Notes under the pieces: generated by a model
Told to the model about the DNA's origin: nothing
The model's database searches: none
Seen by the model: only the letters and a program-made list of their open reading frames with translations
Made by a program: the position numbers and the translations under genes
Source: Timema cristinae
Lineage: Eukaryota > Arthropoda > Insecta > Phasmatodea > Timematidae
DNA: 64,000 nucleotides
NCBI GenBank assembly: GCA_039000515.1
Contig: JBCFYV010011135.1
Coordinates: 10,572,849-10,636,848, forward strand
Direction: 5' to 3'
In this document: positions 45,993 through 58,290 of the stretch, one piece after another
How positions within the stretch are numbered: the first letter of the stretch is position 1
Layout of the letters: every line of letters starts with the position of its first letter

Positions 45993-47157
45993 TCAGAACA
46001 TCCTGCAAGTATTCTATATGTATTATTCCGTTTGAATAACAAGACTTTTGTCAACTCTACCGCCAGGATTATTTCTCACCAACAGTGTCACACACGTGGT
46101 CACCCGAATGTTCATGTTCCTTCATTTTTTACCTGCGATAATCCAGTCTTTGTATTTTCTGAGGATCTTACAAGGGGTACAGATCGCAGTACCACTTCTT
46201 TTTAAATATACTAGCCAAGTTTGAAGTCGTGTTTCACCATCAGACAATGTTTGGCTAAAGAGTAAGAGGGATAAATACCTGGTTGCAGGCACGTAGCCAG
46301 AAAAAACTTTCAGATGGGGCACAAATCCAGATGAAAACTGACTAAACTGGTGGTTCTATAAGCACGAGCTGGTGACTTCCATATTTATCACTTGATGGGT
46401 TCCCCCTAAAGGCACACGTAATCATTTTCTTTGGTGGTTAGCGGGAACCGGAGTGTTTGGGGAGTATTCTATTGAATGTCTTTCCCCGGTAAATATATTA
46501 AATTGAAGCCTCAAGATACGCTTTTCAAGGCAATCCTTGTCTCCTAAACAGAAGGACCAACATAAGAAAAAAGTTTCAGATCTACCTGAATTTGTTGGCG
46601 TTTTTACGAAATTAATTTAGTCTAATCTGACTGGTTTAGTCAAATTTTATAGTATTAGCTTTTACAGTATTTTGATTTGGGGGAGCGTGTGACGAATTGT
46701 TAACCCTTCTTTAACTTATTCCGCATTGAGATACACTAGAGTATTTTTGAGGTAAAATACCCTGCAGGTGCACGTTCGGGAGTTATTGCCTGATGCGTGT
46801 TTCGTCCAAGAGATATTGTATGATTTTATGTTTTATAAGTGCTATAAAAATACTATGGATGTCTCATTTTAATGATATGTAGTCCGATTATTGACAAATT
46901 TCCCCAGTGATCACACTCTTAATAACAAACCTTTGTGACACCCGTGAATATCTCTACAATTTTAAATCATCATAATATTTAGTAATTAAAAAATTAGTTA
47001 TAAATTCTCAAGCCCTCATCCATTTTTTTTTTATTAAAGCCTTAAAAGTGGCTGGGGGCACTCTTTGAATGTTAGCTACCAACACTTTTGGGAAAATCTT
47101 TGATGCCTTTATTTGATATTAAACTACCTATATTATATGGCTTCTCCTTGTGGAATA

Positions 47158-47210
47158 TAACCCAAACAGTTAGTAAGACACGGTGCCAATAATAATAATA
47201 ATAATACTTT
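47158..47210 (+). mobile_element. SINE tail fragment (copy A)
   Basis: Only the shared tail (TATAACCCAAACAGTTAGTA, AGACACGGTGCCAATAATAA) is present. The same fragment lies at 57578-57632 in copy B, so it predates the duplication. Confidence 0.65.
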
Positions 47211-47754
47211 CTAAGTGGGCGTCCTTGGTTTTCATCAATCTGGGATCCCCTACTGGCTATGAATAACATTATAGCCCCACACACATTCCCTACCCCCAAC
47301 CCAACATTCCAGCACAAAGGTAAATACGTTTAATTTTTATTGAGGACTGTTTTTTGTAAAAACATATAAACATATAAAAGATTTATATTTTGGGAGTGCC
47401 CAGGCCCCATAGGCCCCCACTGGCTACATCCCTGCCTGGCCGTATCTGCATAATAGCGTTTTGAGAAAAATAAATCGGTATTCATATTTTTCATCACGCG
47501 GTGCTGGACGAGGTAATACCGGGTGGTATCATTTAGTATTTACTCAGTAGGATCGTCACTAACAGATGGAATCGGAAAACCTGTATCCGCATGCGCTTCA
47601 GAATATTAATAATCTTCTGTAGTAACTGCTGCAATATTGTAAACTATTTCATTCTGAGTTGAAAATCCAATTTCTAAAAGATTAACAAAAGTTACTAACT
47701 AAACATTTGCTTTGTTACTTGAAATAATGAAACATTCCATCAAAACTTATATCC

Positions 47755-47844
47755 TCCCCAGTGGCGCAATTGGTTAGCGCACGGTACTTATATGACAGTA
47801 ACTGAGCAATGCCGGGGTTGTGAGTTCGAGCCTCACCTGGGGAA
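47755..47844 (+). tRNA. tRNA-Ile (UAU) with intron, copy A
   Basis: The acceptor stem TCCCCAG pairs perfectly with CTGGGGA (47837-47843), with discriminator A at 47844. The D arm is GCGC...GCGC around AATTGGTTA. The anticodon stem is CGGTA/TGCCG, and the loop begins CTTATA, placing anticodon TAT. About 16 extra bases follow position 37, the usual site of nuclear tRNA introns; animal tRNA-Ile(UAU) genes commonly carry one. The T arm GTGAG-TTCGAGC-CTCAC is perfect. A T5 run a few bases downstream can terminate Pol III. It lies in the large duplicated block, with a near-identical copy in B. Confidence 0.88.
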
Positions 47845-49727
47845 ATGTTTTTAATTGTAATGAAATTAAGATTTAATCGATAGTAAAATATACTTTGTGA
47901 AATGCACCCCCACATATTGATTGTTAATATGATTTATAAGTGAATCCTATTACTTGAACAATTTATTTGTCTCCTTTAGACCTTGAGTTGTTTAGTGTTT
48001 TTGAACACATTTATGATAGTTTTGTTTTCAAGTATTAGAAACCGGTAGGGTTAGTGCAATATAAAGAGCATATAAGGTAGCACTAGATGGAGAAAGACAT
48101 CTGATTACACAAGTGTCCAATCAACCTTATTATATTTGTTTCTAAAAAAAACTATTCGTGGCTATCTTCGTGTTAGCTCTTTGTACTGAATGACGTAAGA
48201 ATTTACATAATCATATTTCTCCAAGGGGTGCTATGTACTCTGTATTGAATTAATGAAACTTTATCCAAGGCCGTAGCGAAGGAGTGGGTTTTGGGAGTTA
48301 AACACCTCCCATTCCCTCCCGAAATTTGATACATTTGGGGCTTATACAAAACAAAATACGAGTATATAGCTGGTCACCACCATTATAACGTGTATGTACA
48401 CTTTTAAAACTAATTTGTGATAGTGTTTATTTTTTAGACAAGAAAGCATGATAGACTAAGATAAAATATTAACAAAGGAAAAAGAAAGTGTTAGAGAGTG
48501 TGGAAATAAATGTGAAACCGGGTAAGTCTACTTACTGTCATGTATTTCTAGCTAGTAATTATAGAAGACCATTTTAATTTACAAAAACTTAAAATCCATT
48601 GACTACCAAGTTATACTCGTTTAGATCTAACATAATAAGTGAAGCTATTTTGAAATTGGCGCACATATTCTTGACACCTTGGTTGTGTCAACACTTTTTT
48701 TTATGTTTTCAAGCGCAGACACCTCTTAAGCCGAATATTGAGAATGTGTGGACAGTAGGAGTGTCGAAACAGTGGGGGACTTTTCCAAATAATTTACCCT
48801 TCCTTGAAATAAACTCTCTCCCTAAATATATTTAAAATTCTCCAATATTTTCGAATATGAAGCTAAAAGATGGCTTCAAATCAAATTCCAAATTACTTCT
48901 AGATGAATTCTATTGACAAAAATTTGCCGGAGAAGACCGTTTCAAATAACTTTTGTACTCTAGGCATCTAATTGGCAGATAAAATCATGGGAGTAAAGCT
49001 CTAAATAGATTCCCAGGTCAACCAAGTTTCAAAAATATCTATGGGAGGACCACTCCAAATAGCTTCTCGATGCATGTCATTTTGAAGAATTTTCAGGCGA
49101 GGATCACCCCAAAAGTCTAGTTTCTGAAATAATTCAATCTTCAAAAATTTGTCGGTAGACGACTACTTCAAATATTATCATCTAGATGTATCTAACTATC
49201 GTAAAACACTCTAAAGAGCTTCGAGGGGTATCCAAATTTCAAAAATGTCTAGGTGAGGAACACTTTATTGTCTTTTAAAAGAATCTAATTTTTTAAACAA
49301 ATCAATTGGAAGACTACTCATAGTTTCTAGAGTGAATCATTTAAAACATACAAAAGATCTAATGTGAATGAGAAACTATTAAATGGCTTTAAAAATAAAT
49401 CTAGCATTGTGAGTAGCTACGTGATTTATAATTATGACCCCCCTTATGAAAATGATATGAATCCACCCCTGGTCGAAAACATACTAGTCAGTCTGGTCTA
49501 GAAAAGCGTTACTATATCGAGCGCTGGTATCGTCTTGGTCATAAGCATTTCATTAACATCAATATCAGGTCAACCGTGAAAACTCTTTGTTCGTAAACAT
49601 CGATACCAGGTCAATCGCGAAAACACGCCTATTGACATAAAGCAAATTTAGAAAAGATCGACACACTATCTAAACTAAACATGTAATTTGTAACTAGAAA
49701 TATTTAACAATTTAGGTATAAAAATAC

Positions 49728-49820
49728 CTTGACCATTGGTTCAATTGGTTAGCGCAGTGTACTTATAGGACAGTCATTGGCCACGCTGAGGTTGTGAGTT
49801 TGAACCTCATCTGGGGAATC
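49728..49820 (+). pseudogene. Degenerate tRNA-Ile(UAU)-like sequence
   Basis: The D arm (CAATTGGTTAGCGC), TACTTATAGGACAG and a T-arm like GTGAGTTTGAACCTCAT recall the two tRNA-Ile genes. The 5' acceptor strand no longer pairs with the 3' side (CTTGACC against CTGGGGA) and the anticodon stem is altered. It sits in a 1-kb segment of copy A that is absent from copy B. Confidence 0.7.
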
Positions 49821-50459
49821 ATTTTTATTTTGTGATGACGCTTAGCTTTAATCGACAGAAAAAGATACCATATGAAATTTTCCATAAAGATAAGGTTAAT
49901 AATCATATCTTTAAGGGAATTCTTTGCTTTTGAATATTTATTATATTTTAAAATATAGGCCTTGGGCTGTTATTGAACATAATGTTTGGCTGATCAAATA
50001 TTTACTTTAAACTGAAGAAATATGCGAGAAAATCAGGAAAATATGCACGGTAAATAAATAATGATCACAGTTAAAATTAATTTATATTATTCTACTATAA
50101 AGCCACATGACTGACTCACTCATTGACATTAATGTTTACTCATTTCCAGATAAGTTAGAAACTTGAAATTTGGCAAACTTATAGCTTCTAGACTGTAACC
50201 AACAGTAAAATTCTAAAAAGTTTTTAAAAATATATTAGCTCTCGAAAAAATTCAAATTATTGAGCAACTTTAAAGTTAGCGCGGACCTTTCTTTGGAGGT
50301 GTCTTGGCTAAACGGTAAGACCTATCAAAAAACGGCTTTGGAATTACATTAGTTCAAATAAAACTTTCATAGAAAAACCACAGGAGGTTTGGGGCGAAGC
50401 CCTCAACGAACAAACGAGTACATAAAATCATATTCTACAACAGATTAATTATTGCACTG

Positions 50460-51420
50460 TTGATTACAATATAAAACTATATTCAAGATATTCATGAGTG
50501 AATTGATTCCGGCTATCGCTTAAAATATTCTTTTACATGGAAAAGCTCACATCTACATCACAAGTAGTATTGGTAGGAGTACACTCTGTCCCTTTTTTTG
50601 TATACACCCTCTGATTAACTTGACCGTTCTTTCTAAAACACTAAGGCCTAAATTTCTTAGGTCTGTGTTCGATGAAATTTGACCACTAAGAGTCTCCCAG
50701 TTGTACCCAGCACAGTACTATTTGATCAATTGAGGAACAGCTTCAATGATTACAATAGCTGTGAACTTCACGTTCCAAGCTTGGTGATGGTAACAGGAAT
50801 TATTCCAAAATGTGTATGTATAGAAATCAATTGGCTCTATAATTCCTTTCTTCCCCAAGCGCTGACGGCAGATTTGATGCTGGCTATATCTTCAGGATTT
50901 AGCAAACTCTAGACCTGTAAAGAAATACACAGTGATTTGAACCCTACAAGACTATTTTCACCTACTGAGTATTTAAATATAATCAGATTCATATAATATA
51001 AGTAAAATGCGTGTCTAATATTGATCTCTTGTTTAAACTTCAATGGCTTTACCTTTTTAATATCTAGAAGATGATTGCTCTAGTTCACTGCTGCACTCAG
51101 CAGGTGCCCCATCTAATGAGCACACACTCTAGATGGAAATGTATCTGGTAGCTTCTCTTTGTACAAAGCCAAACGTGATGTGGCTTTGACAAAAACATTC
51201 TTCGCCACAGATATAAAATCGTTCACCACTGTTACTGTGAGCGAATTTCTTCAGCCACCCTGTGGAGTCCATGGACAACACAAAGTACTTTTGAATATAA
51301 TACTTTAAGAACTTCTGCTGCTTTCAAAATGTACTCAGTGCAGTCTGTCAAGAACATAAAAAAAAAAGTCCTCATTCTCTTCGATAGCCACATTACACCT
51401 GCAAATAATAGTACATTTGA
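50460..51420 (-). pseudogene. hAT transposase relic, copy A (second hAT family)
   Basis: The minus strand reads [13 protein letters not shown]...[13 protein letters not shown] near 51350-51250, then [19 protein letters not shown] near 51150. These match the core motifs of the hAT copy at 62.5 kb (LTDSPAYMFKAAANLK, CLAHVVHSVAEDI, VFLKAPSR). Frames are repeatedly broken. The C-terminus, better preserved in copy B, is near 50480-50700. Confidence 0.65.
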
Positions 51421-51699
51421 AAACTTAAAACGCTGTTAATTTGGTATGAGAGTACTTTATCATTGCAGAAGGTATAGTGGTATTGATGGCATATTTTATT
51501 TTATAAACATATAAGAAAAAAACTTGAAATCTCTAGAATACTCCTTAGGTGTGCTATATTTTAGTAAGTGTCGGCTAATTGTGTGCTTAAAACAAAAGGG
51601 GTCAACAATATTTATTTGAATTAAAACTATCTTTCATACAAGTATAATTTTATCTACGTGGGATAAGTAGTTTTAGATTTTAGTGTGCTGCTGACCCTG

Positions 51700-54600
51700 A
51701 GTTCCCCCCATATATGTGTATAGCTCGTCTAAAAAACATCAATTACGCACAGTGAACACGAACGTAAGGGTCGTTGCGAGTCCAACGTTTTACACTTTGT
51801 GGATGCTCTCCCTGCACAAAGGAATCCTTATTTTTAGACCTGGTTTGAGTCCTGTGAAACGCGTAGAGGCGTCCTACCTCTCAGTGGATAGGCAGATTTT
51901 TATTTTTAATGCCCATCTTTCGGAATAGGGAATGGAACCCAAACTCTGTGCCATCCTCCAGAAAAATGTATATTTTGAGACAAAATTCCAGACCTGTTTT
52001 TTCACACTGCCTTCCACCCGTTGTCGAAAATCAATAATTTTTAGGAGAGGTCACGTCCGTTGCAAAATAATATCTGACCCGGTTTTTAGCTGGGATCATG
52101 TCTGGTACGTTTCCGCGAGAGGTATAACTGCTCTGAGGTGGTGGGATTTTTAAATCTGGTAGAGTTTGGCTATTTTTCCGAAAATCGTGACTATTCCCCA
52201 CTGCCGGGTTAGAGTTTTAAGACGCCCGTAGCTCACGAACTTGGGGTTTGAGTTAGTCCAGGTGAATGGAATCTGGAATGGGATCAAAAGGTCTTCCTAC
52301 CCTGAAACGGTCATATTCTTAGACTGGGTTTTAGACACGGAGAAACGCGTAAAGGCATCCTGTCTCCCTGAGGATGGGCCGAATTTGTGTTGTTGTAGAG
52401 CTGAATTTCCCGTAGGAATGGTAGGTTTAGGTTGAGATATAAAACTCTAAGTGACCAACAAAATTGTTATTTTATCATATTTCACCAAGGGACCTTTGGA
52501 AATTAAGCAGAAACGTTCGACAAAAATTTGGTTTTTTTGTCTATGGCTGAGAAGAGTACATCCCACGGAGCTGTTAGGTTTTTATCCAAACACCGAAAAT
52601 TCAAAATTATACCTTCCATTACTTTCGGGAGTGGAGGCAACGCTCGCGCTGCCAAACGAAGGAATCTTCTGACTAAAATAAATCGAGAACGGGGTGTCGT
52701 AAAGGGTCCCAGAGAACGGGGTCTGGAAGGGGAAGTTCAGGTCTATCTACTCCTAGGACGCTCGTGCTTTTAGGCCACCTGCCTCCCCACGGATAGGCCT
52801 TTTTTTTTTTTTTTTTTAGAACCACCTTTCCGCGTAAGGAATGGTCTAGGTTTCTGTTCCGATAAAAAAATTTAAGTGAACACAATCTTTTTTGCATATT
52901 TCACCCATGAAAATTAAGAAAGAAACTTTGATTTTTTTAAATTTTTTTTTACAGGTGAGAAGGGAAAATTTCGCGTAACTCTAAGGGCTTATTTCCGTCT
53001 CCAGGAAGTCAAAATACGACTTCTGCGGCTTCTGGAGCGGAGTTGACGCTAGTGCTTCCAAGGGGCGGAATATTCTTACTCCTACAGATCATGAACGGGG
53101 GGTCGTAAAGAAACCCGGTGAACGGCTTCTAAATGTGAATCAAAATATCTTCCTGACATGGGAAGGATGTATTTTCATGCCGGTTTTCAAGTTCAGGAAA
53201 AACGTGCAAAGATATGGAAATATGTGGAAATATTTTTTTTTTCTAAAAAACAACCTTTTCAACGGTTATAACAGGTTAAAATAGGCAAGAAAAAACGAAC
53301 ATAGAGAGGGGTGTTTTTATGTTGGATGCCCCATTAAAAAATAGTTGTCCATTTTTATCCTTACTATGCCTCTGAAAGTATGATTTAGCTTGCAATATCT
53401 AGGAAGTTTTAAGGGGAGGAGCATGACCTTTATTAACTTTTACTCACAATTTACGAAGCTCATAGAAGCAGAAAGGAACGTCGTATGGAACCCGGTGAAC
53501 GGCGCCTGGAAGGAAAAATAACGGTATACCTGTGTAACGATTTACAAGTTGACGTTATATCAAATGGGTCAACACTCACCGCCACCCATGATGATCTGCG
53601 ACACAAACTCCAACACCAAAGCCCGAGCTCTGACCTCCACCGGCCAACTGGCACAAGTGACTGAGCGGGACCTTCAACCGACTGTCTGCTCGGGGCTCGA
53701 TCCATGACCAGCCGGAAACGACCAAAGTTCCACGCAAGTAGACAAAGTGATCACTTCCGCCGCTAGGACGTTCTGGACTATTCTAGTCTCTGTTTCTATT
53801 TGTTCCATTGACTTGCCCCCTCCTTCCCTTGGCCCGTCTCTCTGGGGAAACAATATTTATATATATAGTGGAACGCGGACTCTGTATAGTCACTTATTAT
53901 ATCACCAACTGAGTTTGGATAGGCCGGCGGCAAGGAGCCGCGATTTATTTATTATCTAAATTGCATATTCGACGTAATGGGAGACATCTTGTCTAAATTA
54001 TTGTTTGGGACTTATAAATATTTAAACTTTGAATTATGTAACTGTTGCGCGCAGGTCAACGCGAATTCGCTTGCATTCTCTCTCTTTGTATGAGGTTCAA
54101 TTCATTCTTATTGTATTATTAGGCTGGTCATACATTCATAATAAATGTTGAATATCGTATATATATTTTTGGTCACGCTTTGGCGTGCTAGGCTTCTCGG
54201 GCTTACCACCCATCCTTTGTTAGCGTATTTAGTGTATATGGGTTTAGTTGTTATCTATTTAACTGAGAGCACAGGGCACTTAGGTGTTAGAGTTGAGACT
54301 TAGCCTAACGTCTTATTCTATCTATGATTTTGCTTCAACGTTATGTTGATTTTCTTGGATCTTGTGACGCGTTTAATGTTTATCTTTTGTTGTATAAATG
54401 TGAAGTACGGCAATAGTCACGTTGTAGTATTATTGCTTGCACTTAATGCTATTAACCGGGGGAACCATAGAAGGAACCATAGGTTTCTACGATGACGATT
54501 TGTATTATTGTTAAACATGCGACAAACATATGACTATATGTTTCCTTTATTATTTTCAGACATTGTATTGTTTATTAATTCTCATATCTCAGCAGATTTA

Positions 54601-55148
54601 ATTAAATCTGGGAGAAAATGCGCTTCACGCTATTTTGTAAAACTTTGTTCTTATTATGTATTTATCATCAAATTTGTCCTAAATAAAACAAACTATGTTT
54701 TTGATTGTTAAACTTCTTGTCTGGTTTTCCGCCACGCTTCCTATAGTGTTAATTAATTATAACAAGAAGTTTACACCTGCATTTGGAAGGAGTTTATTTC
54801 AAATCAGCCTCGATTCCCAGTGATGTCGATCACCTCACTCACTTCCGTTGCTGGGCTTGATGTTTTGAAACCCGAGACTCTAGAACAGGGGGACGTATCG
54901 AGTTCCAAAGAACGGCATCTGAAAGGGAGCTGAGAGGTCTATCTTCCCTGGAACGGTGGTATTTTTAAAATCTGGTTTGAGTCAGGTTAATTTTTCGACC
55001 ATTGCGTACTTTCCATGAAGCTGGGTTAGAATTTTTAGACGCCCATAGCTCACGAACTGGGGGTCGTAGAAGGTCCCGGTAAGCGGTATCTGGTAAGGAA
55101 TTGAAAGGTATTTCTGACCTAGGAAGGAAGTTTTTTTCCGGGTTCGGG
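51700..55148 (+). repeat. Diverged ~400-bp tandem repeats
   Basis: A motif like CACGAACTGGGGGTCGTA, AGGGTCCCGGTGAACGG, ATCTGGAAGGGGA recurs near 51762, 52237, 52684, 53091, 53476, 54893 and 55056. Between motifs come AGTTTTAAGACGCCCGTAGC and GGAGCGGAG(T/G)(T/C)GACGCT segments. Spacing is about 390-475 bp before the LTR insertion (53533-54775) and shorter after it. Copy B has the same motif at about 61540. Frames run through some units (RERGVVKGPRERGLEGEVQV) but not consistently. Confidence 0.65.
53533..54775 (+). mobile_element. Solo LTR 2 (1243 bp, TSD CCTG)
   Basis: It begins TGTAACGATTTACA and ends AAGTTTACA, flanked by CCTG at 53529-53532 and 54776-54779. It matches LTR 1 in several blocks (CAACACTCACC near the start; CTTGTCTAAATTATTGTTTG here against CTTTCTAAATTACTATTTG there; TGCGCTTCACGC; AAATAAAA near the end), so the two are members of related families. 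It interrupts an array of diverged ~400-bp repeats. No coding sequence. Confidence 0.83.
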
Positions 55149-55689
55149 TTGCTTGTGAGACACTGAATACACCAGGCATTTCAGTGTTTCATTACTTTGG
55201 ACAACAACAACAACAAATTATCTACACCTATCCGAGAAACCCACGATGTTAAGAACAATAGACTATGGACTAATTAAGTTGAGTGCATATTTGAGATGTG
55301 GTTAAGATTTGTGTTTTTGTTTGTTTTTGACTTACATACATTAGGTTGTGGTATTTTGTTTTAGCTCAGGTGGATTACCTTGTTGACTTGGTGCCATTAG
55401 GCAGTTAACACAGTCGGGAACCCTCGTTTTTGTAATATTTTATAAACTTATTTAATTTAACATATTTTGACCTTCAATTAATTAGTCAAATATCTTTGAA
55501 CACATTACAATATATATATTGACATTTAATTACAAGTTTACGATTTACATAGTGACGCGACGAAGTTTCCTTTATGCAAAAATGCGGATGACTTCACTAT
55601 AGTCCACAGACTACAGAATTTCTTAAAGTATGTACAGCACAAAGAGTGAATTGAGCATGCTCTCTTTTATAGTAGTTTTCAAATAATTC

Positions 55690-57293
55690 TTCACTCCCTT
55701 TAGAATCGAAAACGACTATTCTGCCTAGCAGTTTGACCCTGGTATACACAACAGCATCCAGAGGGATATTCCCACTTTTGACTTAATTTACAAAAGGCAT
55801 TTTCTCAGAAGGAACTTGTACGGATTTATTGACGGAAATTCTTATCCCTTCGTAGCCTCAGTCAACAACAATTGAGCTTGCAGGTGATGACACTCGTAAT
55901 CCAAGGTTTCATCAAACTCTCCAGGATAGAAGGCTTTCAGGTTCTGTGCTCTGTCATGAATATCTTGTGGTTACAACCTATGTTGCTTCGTAAGAAAGTC
56001 TAACTTTTTACTTAATTTATTGTAAGCATACCAAGGACTCTGTAGTTCTTCAATCAAACTGTCAACAACTACGTTGAAAGTGGCAACTCTGAATCTTTCC
56101 TAACTGGAGAGTTTGACCTTGTTACCCTTTACTTCATCAATCTGACATATTTATATTACGTTTCATCTTTGTGTCATATGCATAAGCATTATCACCACAT
56201 ATTTCCACAGAGGTCGCTTCATAATGATCAAAGGTACCGATGTTTTTGATCTCTTCTAGGTATCCTACCAAAAGACTGATAAATTAAGTGACTATTCCCA
56301 TTTTAATGTTTACATATTGCAGACGTTTGCTCACTCTGATTAATCTTTCCGGGATGTATTTCCATAGTAGGGTTAGAAGCACTTTGTCAAAGCTATGAAT
56401 AAATTAAAGAGCCCTGAAGCCTGAGAACGCGTATCTGTTTCTTCATTTGTGTCAATGCGATGATCTGAGAGCTGCCATGATCTCTTCCAGGAGCAACAGA
56501 AACTTCGACAGGTGTTGTATGGAGCAGAACATCTTGCCTGAGGAAGGCTCTTCACAATTGTTGAATTTTTCTTCAGTTGCGATATCAAAACTTCCCATCT
56601 GTTTGTCGAGGCCAAGAAAAAGTTTTACAAGTCCTGCAAAGTACTGAAGAAAAATATCGTGGCCTCTCAGCACTCAGCAGCACATGGACCAAAAAATTCA
56701 GCGAGTGAGTTGAATGGAGGACGAATACTGCCATAGGATTCACTTTTTTAATTTCGCTTGCGTACCAAAACATACACCCGAGATGTCATACGACTGTCCG
56801 CGACAATTGTATTTATCCAAATAGTGATTTTTCAAGGTAGGTATATGCTTAGAATTACGTTAACCAGTCTTTTGCTATGGGCCCACAATTTGATTAAAAT
56901 TTTAGAAATCGTTAAACAGGAAATCCCTCTGCAGACACATATCGCACAAGGAACAATCGTTTATAAGCGTGGGAAATGTCAGGAGTAGAGTCGTCTCAGA
57001 TGGAGAAATACTTCGCATCGATTGTCTCGGTCACAATCGTGCGCATGACCTTTTTTGCCATGATAGTGATCATTTATTAATATACTCTAGACATTAGATA
57101 TAATATTGTATCGAACCCTTTATTCCAATGGCGTTTTATGTGTGTTTCGAAAAAAGGATCAAATTCGGCCAAATTTTCTAGTGTCATGACATAGTTACCT
57201 CTGTTTATATATCCAAATATCTACTGTAGACCTCTAAACGACAATCCTCGTCCAGACAGTAACCTCGAAATAGCCACGATGCGCTCCAATCCA
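55690..57293 (-). pseudogene. ZMYM1/DUF4371-like hAT transposase relic, copy B
   Basis: This is the same relic as at 43230-45992 without the LTR. The frame at 56615-56373 (minus) reads ASTNRWEVLISQLKKNSTIV followed by KSLPQAR, a close fit to the conserved hAT segment of ZMYM1-like proteins (FFxxSTxRWxxL...KSLxxTRW). Other parts are broken by stops in the same way as in A. Confidence 0.7.
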
Positions 57294-57577
57294 TTGCCCG
57301 ATTGCTGACAAATTCCCCAGTGATCACACTCTTAATAACAAACCTTTGTGACACCCGTGAATATCTCTACCATTTTAAATCATCATAATTTTTAGTAATT
57401 AAAAAAATAGTTATAAATTCTCAAGTCCTCACCCATTTTTTTATTAAATTAAAGCCTTAAAATTTGCTGGAGAAACTCTATGATTGATAGTTCCCAACAC
57501 TGTTGGGCAGATCTTGAATACATTTATTTGGTATTAAACTAATTATAATATATGACCTCTCCCTGTGGAATATAACC

Positions 57578-57632
57578 CGAATAGGTAGTAAGATGCGGTG
57601 CCAATAATAATAATAATAATAATAATAATAAT
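57578..57632 (+). mobile_element. SINE tail fragment (copy B)
   Basis: TATAACCCGAATAGGTAGTA, AGATGCGGTGCC, then an AAT-rich run: the counterpart of the fragment at 47158. Confidence 0.65.
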
Positions 57633-58200
57633 TATACTCTCCCTGTGGGAGCCCTTGGTTTCCTTCACTTTGGGTTCCCCTACTGGCTATGAATAACGTT
57701 ATAGCCCCAGAAACTCCCTACCCCCTAGATAAAACCTTCCTACACAAAAGTAAACACGTTTAATTTTTATTGGGGACCGTTTTTTGTAAAAACATATGTA
57801 ATAACATATAAAGGATCTTGATTTCGGGATGGTCCAGACCCCGCAACCTCCCCCCCCCCCCCTTCCCAAGGCTACGTTCCTGCCTGGCCGTATCTGCATA
57901 ATAGCGTTTTGAGAAAAATAAATCGGTATTCATATTTTTCATCACGCAGTGCTGGACGAGGTAATACCGGGTGGCATCGTTTAGTATTTACTTAGTAGGA
58001 TCGTCACTAACAGATGAAATCGGAAAACCTGAATCCGCATGCACTTCAGAATATTAAGAATCTTCTGCAGTAACTGCTGCGATAATACAAACTATTTCAT
58101 TCTGAGTTGAAAATCCAATTTCTAAAAGATTAACAAAAGTTACTAAATAACATTTGCTTTGTTACTTGAAATGAAGAACCATTCCAACAATCTTCCATCC

Positions 58201-58290
58201 TCCCCAGTGGCGCAATTGGTTAGCGCACGGTACTTATAGGACAGTAACTGAGCAATGCCGGGGTTGTGAGTTCGAGCCTCACCTGGGGAA
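58201..58290 (+). tRNA. tRNA-Ile (UAU) with intron, copy B
   Basis: This is the same tRNA as the copy at 47755, with all stems intact. By eye the only change is one intron base next to the anticodon loop (TTATAGG here, TTATATG in A). A T5 terminator follows a few bases downstream. The flanks match copy A on both sides, so the tRNA was duplicated with the block and not inserted independently. Confidence 0.88.

Larger units (their letters stand above)
42740..52600. repeat. Large duplicated block, copy A
   Basis: From TTGCTTGTGAGACACTGAAT (42740) the sequence runs parallel to 55149 onward for kilobases with scattered substitutions. Matching parts, by eye: 42740-44444 with 55149-56842; 45545-45995 with 56845-57293; 46879-48835 with 57308-59440; 49889-51410 with 59447-60935; 52037-52600 with 60943-61916. 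Parts only in A are the solo LTR 44449-45544, 46003-46878, 48836-49888 (with the tRNA pseudogene) and 51411-52036. The block carries two decayed hAT transposases (minus strand) and a tRNA-Ile gene (plus strand). Confidence 0.85.

Noticed and set aside
46122..46322. 66-codon minus-strand ORF
   Set aside because: In a segment present only in copy A of the duplicated block; no motif.
52528..52773. 81-codon ORF ending RERGVVKGPRERGLEGEVQV...
   Set aside because: Frame is not maintained in the other units of the repeat; no start or splice context.
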